A stretch of 64,000 nt of DNA from SZUA-430 sp965227535 (GTDB lineage Bacteria; Pseudomonadota; Alphaproteobacteria; Micropepsales; Micropepsaceae): the NCBI GenBank assembly GCA_965227535.1, contig OZ245761.1:4836001-4900000 (forward strand). Direction: 5' to 3'. The number at the start of each line of letters is the position of its first letter. The stretch's first letter is position 1. Positions 17,114 through 24,351 of this stretch are shown piece after piece. The translations under genes were made by a program, and so were the position numbers. The notes below the pieces were generated by a model that was not told where the DNA came from, did not search any database, and saw nothing but the letters and a program-made list of their open reading frames with translations.

Positions 17114-18712
17114 ATGCCTACATTGGATTGGCTCGGAAAACAGGCGGTTGTGAACCACCATCGCGAGGTGCCGACGCGCCTGCTTCATTGCAGCAGCGAG
17201 TTGTCTTTCGGCGACCCTGACGCGGGCAATCTATTGGTTGAGGGTGACAATCTGGAGGCGTTAAAAGCGCTGCTCCCGTATTATGCGGGCAAAGTGAAAT
17301 GCATTTACATCGACCCGCCCTACAACACCGGCAACGAAGGGTGGGTGTACAACGACAACGTCAACAGCCCCGAGATTCGAGCGTGGCTCGGCAAGGTCGT
17401 TGGCAAAGAGGCGGAGGACCTGTCGCGCCATGACAAGTGGCTCTGCATGATGTACCCGAGGTTGCGGTTGCTGAGGGAGTTTTTGCACCGCGATGGCTCG
17501 ATTTGGTTGTCGATCGATGATGCAGAGGTTCATGCGCTGCGGAGTTTGATGGACGAGATATTTGGGCGCACAAATTTCATCGCCACAAATATCTGGCAGA
17601 AGCGCTACAGCCGCGAAAATCGAGAGGCTATCGGCGATGTGCATGAGTACATATTGGTGTACGCGCGCGATCCCGAGAGATTCAAAGCGACGCGCAATTT
17701 GATCGGCCTAACCGAAGATCAATCCAAAATTTACAAAAACACTAACAAAGACCCACGTGGTCGCTGGCGCGGTATTCCTATGACCGCTCAGGGCTTCCGT
17801 CCCAATCAGATGTACGAGATTGTGTCTCCTAGCGGTGTAGTCCATAGACCGCCTGAAGGGCGCTGCTGGTCGATGATAGAAAGCGAGTTCCGGGCTCTTC
17901 AAGCTGAGGGCCGAATCTACTTCGGTAAGGATGGCAGCGCTCAACCGAGTGTCATTCGATATCTCTCGGAGGTCGACGGATTCGTGCCGTGGACTCTCTG
18001 GACCCACGACGAGGTTGGACACACTGATGAAGCCAAGAAGGAGATTAGGGAAATCTTTGGCTCGCAGACCGCGTTTGACACCCCCAAACCAACGCGCCTC
18101 ATTGAGCGAATTATTCAGATTGCATCAAACGACGGCGATATCGTTCTCGACTCGTTCGCCGGAAGTGGAACTACAGGCCACGCGGTAATGAGAGCCACCG
18201 CCATTGATGCCAAGAAACGTCATTTCATATTAGTCGAGATGGATCCGCGAATAGCGTCAGAAGTTACGACTGGCCGTCTACAATATGCTGTGAAGGAGAG
18301 CGCGCCTGAGCCGAAGGGCGCGCGCTCGGGCTATCGCTTCTGCAAGTTAGGACGTCCGCTATTTGATGAATGGGGGGCAATCAATGAAGGCGTGACGTTT
18401 TCCGATTTGGCCGCCTTCGTGTTTTTCTCTGACACAGGAAGTCCCATCCCACAACGCTCAGACGGATCATCGGCGCTGATCGGGACATTTGATGATCGAG
18501 CAATTTACCTGCTGTTTGCGGTGGATCAGATCGGTGTGCCAGACGCTCGCGCGGGAAATGTGTTGACAGTCGGTATCCTGGAATCGCTGCCCAAGGCCCC
18601 CGTTTCAGGGTCACGCGTTGTCTACGGCGAGGGCTGCACCGTCCCGAGCGAGCGCCTTGCCGCCGAAGGCGTGGTGTTCAAGCAGGTGCCATATCAACTA
18701 GCGGGAGCGTGA
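17114..18712 (+). CDS. Type III restriction-modification DNA methyltransferase (Mod)
   Basis: This 532-residue N6-adenine methyltransferase is of the beta order. The catalytic motif IV DPPYNTG lies near residue 65 and the S-adenosylmethionine motif I (LDSFAGSGTTGHAVM) near residue 346. The N-terminal LVEGDNLEALKALLPYYAGKVKCIYID and the middle DGSIWLSIDDAEVHALRSLMDEIFG are typical of Mod subunits. The recognition sequence is set by the middle target-recognition region and cannot be predicted here. The helicase-nuclease gene follows three bases later, completing a type III system. Modification protects host and element DNA; it also makes loss of the element harmful, as known for R-M systems. 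Confidence 0.93.
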   Translation: MPTLDWLGKQAVVNHHREVPTRLLHCSSELSFGDPDAGNLLVEGDNLEALKALLPYYAGKVKCIYIDPPYNTGNEGWVYNDNVNSPEIRAWLGKVVGKEAEDLSRHDKWLCMMYPRLRLLREFLHRDGSIWLSIDDAEVHALRSLMDEIFGRTNFIATNIWQKRYSRENREAIGDVHEYILVYARDPERFKATRNLIGLTEDQSKIYKNTNKDPRGRWRGIPMTAQGFRPNQMYEIVSPSGVVHRPPEGRCWSMIESEFRALQAEGRIYFGKDGSAQPSVIRYLSEVDGFVPWTLWTHDEVGHTDEAKKEIREIFGSQTAFDTPKPTRLIERIIQIASNDGDIVLDSFAGSGTTGHAVMRATAIDAKKRHFILVEMDPRIASEVTTGRLQYAVKESAPEPKGARSGYRFCKLGRPLFDEWGAINEGVTFSDLAAFVFFSDTGSPIPQRSDGSSALIGTFDDRAIYLLFAVDQIGVPDARAGNVLTVGILESLPKAPVSGSRVVYGEGCTVPSERLAAEGVVFKQVPYQLAGA

Positions 18713-18715
18713 ACG

Positions 18716-21310
18716 TTGGCCGATCCCACCTTCGCACTCAAGGACTACCAGCGCGCCACGCTGGACGCAGTCCGTGCGTGGCTGACCGATACTGCTTTGA
18801 GCGATGATGCCGACACCGCATTCTACCGCCGCACCAAGCGCGCCTATCAACCAGTCGAGGGCTTGCCGAGCATACCGTATGCGTGCCTGCGCCTACCCAC
18901 TGGTGGAGGCAAAACCCTGATTGCAGCGCATGTAGTCGGAGTGGCGGCCGATGCTTTCCTGAAGGTCGATGCACCTTGCGCACTCTGGCTTGTGCCTTCT
19001 AACGCCATTCGCGAGCAGACGATAAAGGCTTTGCGGGATCGAGCGCACCCATATCGCGCAGCGCTGGCTGAACGGTTCGGAGAGAACGTGCGCGTGATGG
19101 GTGTCCCGGAAGCGCTGTATGCCAAGCGGCCAGACTATGACGGCGGCGCGGTCATCATCGTTGCGACGCTGCAATCCTTCCGCATCGAACAGACGGAAGG
19201 TCGCAAGGTCTATGATCCAAACGGCGAATTGATGGACCATTTCAGCGGGCTGAGCGAAACTCAGGCGAAGCGGCTTGAACGCGCCGACGGCGGTGCGCCG
19301 ATTCCATCGCTTTGCAATGTGCTGAAATTACGTCGCCCGCTGGTCATCGTTGACGAAGCTCATAATGCGCGGACACCGCTTTCCTTCGCTACGTTGGCGC
19401 GCCTTGACCCATCTTTAATTCTGGAGATGACGGCGACACCGGCCGACGACTCCAATGTCTTGCACCATGTGTCAGCTGCAGAACTAAAGGCTGCTGACAT
19501 GATCAAGCTACCGATCATCTTGCGCGGGCGCGCCGACTGGAAGGCGGTTGTCGCCGAAGCCAAGGCGTGGCTCGATCACTTGAGCGAGTGCGCGAAGAGG
19601 GAGGAAGCGGCGACCGGGGAATTCATCCGGCCTGTCATGCTGCTTCAAGCGCAGCCGAACAAGGGTGCGAGTGCGATCACCGTAGAAGTGCTGAAGCAGG
19701 CCTTGAAAGATGACTTTCTCATTCCCGATGGCGAAATCGCGGTCGCGACCGGATCGCAGTGGGAACTTGAGGGCGTGGACCTTGCTGCGCGCGATTGCCT
19801 GGTCCGATACGTCATCACCGTGCAGGCATTGCGCGAGGGCTGGGACTGCCCCAACGCTTATGTCCTTTGTTCTGTCGCCGAACAGCACGGCAAGACGGCG
19901 GTCGAGCAAATTCTTGGCCGCGTTATGCGATTGCCGCGCGCACGTCGCAAGCACGATGCCGACTTGAATCAGGCCTATGCATTCGCGGCAACGCAATCCT
20001 TCAACGCCACTGCAAAGGCGCTGGCTGATGGGCTTGTTGCTAACGGCTTTGAGCGGATAGAAGCGGAGGAGTTGGTAAAGCCTCCACGCGAGCTACCGGG
20101 CTTTGAGGAGGACGGTCAAAGGTTTGAGTCCGACCCAATCCCAGCCGGGGTCGATCTTGAATCGCTTGCAAAAACGCTGATGGCAACAACGGGCGGTCGC
20201 GTCTTTGTTGACACATCAACGCGCAAGATCGTCGCCAAGGGACACCTGACATCGATTGATGCAAAGACGCTGGCGCTATCGACGCCGGCTACGCTCGCCG
20301 GTCTCGTTGCCGGTCTGGTGAAGCGCGCAGCACCTCCAGCGGGCCCGATCATCGCGGCAGCGCAAGGATTCAAAGTGCCTGCGCTTGCCGTTGTGCGTGG
20401 CGGACAGATGGAGTTGTTCGGGCGCGAGCATTTCCTTGATATCCCTTGGAAGCTAGAGGAATGCGACGCAAGCGCCATATTGAATGTTTTCACGCCCCCA
20501 TCGGATCGAACCGACGAGGCGCACGTGGACGTGACAGAGAAGGGCAAGTTGGACGTAACATTTGTTCAAGACCTGCACGAGCAATTGGCGCTCTCTCTGG
20601 GGGACCGCGGCTGGGATTACCCATCGCTCGTGCGCTGGTTGGATCGAAGGCTGTCGCCAACGACTAAGCAGCGCGACGTTACGCAAGCGTCTGCTCAACG
20701 GTTTATCCGAGCCGCGCTCGACGCAATGCAAGAGCGTGGGAAATACACTTTGGATCGGTTAGCTCGGCTGCGATTTCGTCTCGTTGATGCCCTGTCGGTA
20801 CTGATTGAACGCTATCGTGACGAACGGTCGAAAAATGCGTTCGAATCGTGCCTATTTGGAAATCAGCTTGAGTTTCGAGTCTCATCAGAACTCGCAATAA
20901 CATTCGATCCTGACGCCTATTGGCCGAAGTCACGCTATCAAGGACGCATCAAATTCGAGAAGCATCTAAACCCTTCGGTCATTGGCGACATGAACAGCGA
21001 AGAAGAGGCATGCGCGATTGTGATCGAACGTCATGCCAAGGTGAAGCGCTGGGTGCGAAATCTGGAGCGCATGCCGACAGCCTTCCGGTTAGCTACTTCA
21101 TCGGACTGGTTTTATCCCGATTTCGCGGCGGAGCTAGCCGATGGGCGGTCGCTGGTCGTTGAGTACAAGGGCGGTCAATTGGTTGGAAGCGACGACACCG
21201 CCGAGAAAGAATTAGTCGGCGCGAAATGGGCCAAAGCGTCCGCAGGTCGCTGCGTATTTGTAATGGCGAAAGACAAAGACTACGACGCAGTCGCGCGAGC
21301 GATTTCCTGA
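18716..21310 (+). CDS. Type III restriction enzyme helicase-nuclease subunit (Res)
   Basis: This 864-residue superfamily 2 helicase fused to a nuclease starts at TTG 18716, three bases after mod, with 'gggag' upstream. Walker A is PTGGGKT (61-67), the DEAH box is VDEAH (212-216) and motif III follows as EMTATPAD. Helicase motif VI appears in VEQILGRVMRLPRA. The C-terminal PDF...VEYKGG (D802, E816, K818) is a PD-(D/E)xK nuclease core. With Mod it would cut unmodified DNA after ATP-driven communication between sites. All key residues are present, so an active enzyme is expected. Confidence 0.93.
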   Translation: MADPTFALKDYQRATLDAVRAWLTDTALSDDADTAFYRRTKRAYQPVEGLPSIPYACLRLPTGGGKTLIAAHVVGVAADAFLKVDAPCALWLVPSNAIREQTIKALRDRAHPYRAALAERFGENVRVMGVPEALYAKRPDYDGGAVIIVATLQSFRIEQTEGRKVYDPNGELMDHFSGLSETQAKRLERADGGAPIPSLCNVLKLRRPLVIVDEAHNARTPLSFATLARLDPSLILEMTATPADDSNVLHHVSAAELKAADMIKLPIILRGRADWKAVVAEAKAWLDHLSECAKREEAATGEFIRPVMLLQAQPNKGASAITVEVLKQALKDDFLIPDGEIAVATGSQWELEGVDLAARDCLVRYVITVQALREGWDCPNAYVLCSVAEQHGKTAVEQILGRVMRLPRARRKHDADLNQAYAFAATQSFNATAKALADGLVANGFERIEAEELVKPPRELPGFEEDGQRFESDPIPAGVDLESLAKTLMATTGGRVFVDTSTRKIVAKGHLTSIDAKTLALSTPATLAGLVAGLVKRAAPPAGPIIAAAQGFKVPALAVVRGGQMELFGREHFLDIPWKLEECDASAILNVFTPPSDRTDEAHVDVTEKGKLDVTFVQDLHEQLALSLGDRGWDYPSLVRWLDRRLSPTTKQRDVTQASAQRFIRAALDAMQERGKYTLDRLARLRFRLVDALSVLIERYRDERSKNAFESCLFGNQLEFRVSSELAITFDPDAYWPKSRYQGRIKFEKHLNPSVIGDMNSEEEACAIVIERHAKVKRWVRNLERMPTAFRLATSSDWFYPDFAAELADGRSLVVEYKGGQLVGSDDTAEKELVGAKWAKASAGRCVFVMAKDKDYDAVARAIS

Positions 21311-21522
21311 CCCAAGCACATTAGACGTGGCGTGATGGGTAGGCTTCGCCAGCGCCCCGACACTTTGGAAATATGCCTGGCAAGCTGCCCGTCCTAGTGG
21401 CACGCGTGCGGTTCCAACTGTCTCAAAGCCAGCTGATTTGCAGAATCAAATTAGAAAGGTCATCGTTCTAGACCTGTGCATAATTGCCAATTCGGCCAAA
21501 CTCGCAAGCGAGATGCGCGTAA

Positions 21523-22503
21523 ATGTTTGAAAGGCTCTCCTCAGGTGTCGGGGCTGTTGCGCTTACGCTTCTCTTAGCAATTCTGCCAACTTTCGGAGTT
21601 GATCTACCGCTTTGGTTTCGGCTCGCGCTCGCCGTAGCAGGGGTCGCAATGGTTGTGTGGGCACTTCGCCCTGAGAAACTATTCGGGAAAGTCCTTGATA
21701 TGTCACCTGCTGAGACGTTGATGATTGTTAGCGCTGTCACCTTCTTTAGTGGCCTCGCATGGCACTTTGCGAGCGACGGGCGCGGAGAGGCAAAGTCGAC
21801 AGCTGCACGACCCGTGGCAGCCCACACACCGGATAGATCACCAACGTCCTCACACGTGCCACAGAGTAGTGCGGACGACGTCGCAGAAGCTCAGGCGACA
21901 GTTCGCGGGCTTTGGAGCACTTGGCTGGATCGCGACGGGCTCACAGCGGAAGAAATCAACGGTCTAGTTCTCCCACCGGACGATTGGATGAACGACCGCC
22001 TTGAGAAAATGACCCGTCCCTATCGGGTTCGAGCCAACGGCGCGCAATTCAGAATTTATTGGCCCCAATCCGACGATACCGAAAATACTATTTCCGCAAC
22101 ACGGCCCCGTGACGGCACCAAAACGACAATCATAAACAACCACATGGTCCGTAACGTGCACTTCAACATTTCTGGCATCACGCCCGGCTCGCGGAAGGCC
22201 GAAATAGACAAGAACGAGCTTGTTGCGGCGCAAAAGCTAGACGATTTTGCTTTCGTGTCAGTCAGCGGCGACCCTTTCGACGTACCGCTCAGCAGTAACG
22301 TGTCTTCAATCACAGAAATGCCTAACGCTACTTACGCCGTAAACTTCGCATCGCCACTCGCCAACAATTTCGTGGCCATTACGTCGGTGGGAAACACGCC
22401 GCATTTCAAAATCTTGAATGTGAGCAAGGACCACGCGACAATTCAATTTGAAAATTGGCCACGGAATTTTCAGCTGCAATTCGGGGTAAAGCCGGAGAAG
22501 TGA
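21523..22503 (+). CDS. Membrane-anchored protein of unknown function, next to the OLD nuclease
   Basis: This 326-residue protein has three hydrophobic segments in the first 85 residues (about 10-27, 30-48 and 65-83), then a linker rich in Ser, Thr and Pro, and a soluble domain of about 220 residues. That domain is probably beta-rich (VHFNISGITPGSRKAEIDKNELV; TYAVNFASPLANNFVAITSVG). No family is recognised. It ends five bases before the OLD-family gene, so the pair is almost certainly one operon, and the protein may be the membrane partner or sensor of the nuclease. This is inference from position. Confidence 0.65.
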   Translation: MFERLSSGVGAVALTLLLAILPTFGVDLPLWFRLALAVAGVAMVVWALRPEKLFGKVLDMSPAETLMIVSAVTFFSGLAWHFASDGRGEAKSTAARPVAAHTPDRSPTSSHVPQSSADDVAEAQATVRGLWSTWLDRDGLTAEEINGLVLPPDDWMNDRLEKMTRPYRVRANGAQFRIYWPQSDDTENTISATRPRDGTKTTIINNHMVRNVHFNISGITPGSRKAEIDKNELVAAQKLDDFAFVSVSGDPFDVPLSSNVSSITEMPNATYAVNFASPLANNFVAITSVGNTPHFKILNVSKDHATIQFENWPRNFQLQFGVKPEK

Positions 22504-22507
22504 TTAG

Positions 22508-24232
22508 ATGCCCGTGAACTATCGCTTCAAGACACTGGCCATTACGAATTTTCGAGGGATCAAATCGCTTGAGATGGACCTTCCTGATAAGCGACCACTT
22601 CATTTAATTGGGAGCAATAACTCCGGAAAGTCCACGGTTCTTGAAGCCATCGCGTTCGCGCTACGCGGCGGTGGTTTTCATCAGTACGATCTTGAGCCTT
22701 ACGACTTTTTCCATCCATCGACGGGCGAGCCAGCAAACAAGTTCGATATACGGCTGAGCTTGCACGCTGAAAGCGAAAGCAGTCTTCCAGTAGTGCAGAA
22801 AGTTGGGAAACCGATATTTGTGCACGGAGTGCAGGCCGGTGGCTCTGCCGCGAAATCAGGACGCCTAAGCAAATCGTTTCATCTCCTCGATGGATCGGGA
22901 AAACCTATTGTCCTGATCCCGCGAACGAAACTTGATGAGAATATGCGAGATGAATTGAAGGATCATTCGTCCGTAGGTTTTGCCAAGGAAAATGCGCGAC
23001 ATGACGAGATTCGGGACGACCTGCCGGAGGTGATGCTCCTTACGCCAAAGAACATCAACCGATCACTCTACGAGTGGAAAACTGGTCCGCTAAAAAGACT
23101 ATCCGATATGTTAGCCGCTGCGCTCGTCCGCGAAAATTGGAGTTTTGAATACGAGAGCAAAACCGTAAAAATGCCGGAGCGCATACGAAAGTCACATGAC
23201 TTCCTAAAACACGCGGTTCAAGCGCTGCCGCTTTGGAAGGATGACCTGAAACCGAGACTTACGAAAACGTTGTCCGAATATGTTGGCAGACACACCCGCA
23301 TGGAACTGAACCCTCAAGTGCAAACTCTTGAGGAATGGCTTCAGCAACAAATCCTAGTTTCATTCGCTGCGGATGAAAGCGGGTCGCTGACGCCGCTGGC
23401 GAGCATGGGGGACGGATGGCAAAGCCTCGTCCGACTGGCTGCCCTGGACGCGCTTAGCCATTACCCAGACCAAATGAAGGACCGGGTTTGTCTTCTATTC
23501 GAAGAACCGGAAACGCATCTTCACCCGCATCTCCATCGCAAGATGCGAAGCATTTTGGAGCGGCTCGCCGCAGCTGGCTGGGTTGTAGTGACTACCACGC
23601 ACTCTCCGGATTTGATTGACCTCCAGACCAGGCAACGCATTGTCAAACTGCGCCGCGCGGGCAATGTGGCATCAGCTGCCGCGCTTGACGTGGACGATAC
23701 CCCACAATCCATGAAGCTTCAGGCAAAACTCGACCAGCACGGAAACAGCGAGTTGCTGTTCGCAAACAAAGTTGTTCTTGCAGAGGGCAAAGACGACGAG
23801 TTTGCGATTCGAACTGGGTTGCTTATCGAGAGCGTCGATTTGGATGGAAGAAGCGTCAGCGTGCTTGGAGTGGGCGGAAAGGAGAACCTGCCTGACTATG
23901 CTAAATTGCTTGGAGCGCTTGCTATCCCATGGTGTGCGGTTTTGGACGAGGACAGAAAGGCGGATGGAACTTACAAGGGTCGGGCTGATACGATCAAAAA
24001 GACCTTGGAACTGACCCGCACGGCTGCCGACAGAGTGCTGGAGATGGACACTGACCTGGAGCATTGCTTCGGAGTTGCGCGAAGCGCAGCCAAACCTGAT
24101 GACCCCGAACACAAGTGCACACCCGAGTGGCAATACGAGAATTTCGCTGCGCTAACCTCCCTTGAGGTGAAGGCTAGCTTTCCAGTTCTGCACGCCCGTC
24201 TTTCTTCCGTCCGGGAGTGGGTCGAATTGTGA
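22508..24232 (+). CDS. OLD-family ATP-dependent endonuclease (AAA ATPase plus Toprim)
   Basis: This 574-residue protein has the overcoming-lysogenization-defect layout. The N-terminal ABC-type ATPase has Walker A GSNNSGKST (35-43). A helical insert follows, then a signature-like GDGWQSLVRLAALDAL and Walker B LLFEEPETHLHP (about 328-339), then a D-loop/His segment VVTTTHSPDLIDL. A Toprim domain follows with VVLAEGKDDEFAI (catalytic Glu near 426) and AVLDEDRKADGT (metal Asp pair near 479-481). OLD proteins are DNases, several acting in antiphage defence alone or with partners such as GajB. No UvrD-like GajB partner is seen; the upstream membrane protein is the only candidate. The stop is nine bases from the right terminal repeat. 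Confidence 0.9.
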   Translation: MPVNYRFKTLAITNFRGIKSLEMDLPDKRPLHLIGSNNSGKSTVLEAIAFALRGGGFHQYDLEPYDFFHPSTGEPANKFDIRLSLHAESESSLPVVQKVGKPIFVHGVQAGGSAAKSGRLSKSFHLLDGSGKPIVLIPRTKLDENMRDELKDHSSVGFAKENARHDEIRDDLPEVMLLTPKNINRSLYEWKTGPLKRLSDMLAAALVRENWSFEYESKTVKMPERIRKSHDFLKHAVQALPLWKDDLKPRLTKTLSEYVGRHTRMELNPQVQTLEEWLQQQILVSFAADESGSLTPLASMGDGWQSLVRLAALDALSHYPDQMKDRVCLLFEEPETHLHPHLHRKMRSILERLAAAGWVVVTTTHSPDLIDLQTRQRIVKLRRAGNVASAAALDVDDTPQSMKLQAKLDQHGNSELLFANKVVLAEGKDDEFAIRTGLLIESVDLDGRSVSVLGVGGKENLPDYAKLLGALAIPWCAVLDEDRKADGTYKGRADTIKKTLELTRTAADRVLEMDTDLEHCFGVARSAAKPDDPEHKCTPEWQYENFAALTSLEVKASFPVLHARLSSVREWVEL

Positions 24233-24241
24233 CCGCACACT

Positions 24242-24284
24242 AGTGTGGTCAAAACAGCACCTGCAAACGGCCTATATCTTTACC
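24242..24284. repeat. Casposon right terminal inverted repeat
   Basis: This is the perfect 43-bp reverse complement of 7557-7599, ending outward in CGGCCTATATCTTTACC. Just inside it, CACACTAGTGTG (24236-24247) is a 12-bp palindrome that straddles the inner edge of the repeat and has no counterpart at the left end; it might serve as an end-specific binding site. Confidence 0.95.
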
Positions 24285-24302
24285 CCCTCGCTTTAGCGGG
24301 GG
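24285..24302. repeat. Right 18-bp target-site duplication
   Basis: CCCTCGCTTTAGCGGGGG is identical to 7539-7556 and directly adjoins the right terminal repeat. The sequence nearly folds on itself: CCCTCGCT pairs with AGCGGGGG with one mismatch (C against A). Confidence 0.92.
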
Positions 24303-24337
24303 AGGGGGACCGCGCCGAAGGCGTGGTGGAGGGGGGG
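24285..24337. repeat. Right part of the split dispersed two-hairpin repeat
   Basis: After the duplicated arm the repeat continues as agggggaccgcgccgaaggc and then gtggtggaggggggg, matching the order of the intact copy at 40664-40718. The second stem (ACCGCGCC / GGCGTGGT) differs in sequence from the one at 40664 (ACCATCGC / GCGATGGT) but keeps pairing. Confidence 0.88.
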
Positions 24338-24351
24338 ACGACGCTGCGTAC

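Larger units (their letters stand above)
7557..24284. mobile_element. Casposon: Cas1-encoding transposon with PolB, HNH protein and defence cargo (16,728 bp)
   Basis: The element is bounded by perfect 43-bp terminal inverted repeats (7557-7599 and 24242-24284, beginning GGTAAAGATATAGGCCGTTT) and flanked by an exact 18-bp direct repeat. It encodes a solo Cas1 with the catalytic E-H-D set, a family B DNA polymerase and an HNH-type protein. Terminal repeats, target duplication, cas1, polB and HNH together define casposons, self-synthesising transposons that use Cas1 as integrase. From memory of the literature, casposons are mostly archaeal, with a small bacterial family ('family 3') that includes an alphaproteobacterial member. 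The right half carries type III restriction-modification and an OLD-type nuclease. Internal GC looks lower than in the flanks. Intact ends and open frames suggest it may still be mobile; that is inference. Confidence 0.93.

Noticed and set aside
7539..24302. A tRNA-targeted integrative island with tyrosine recombinase
   Set aside because: No integrase of the tyrosine or serine type is encoded and no tRNA lies at either end; the only tRNA (50369-50443) is 26 kb away.
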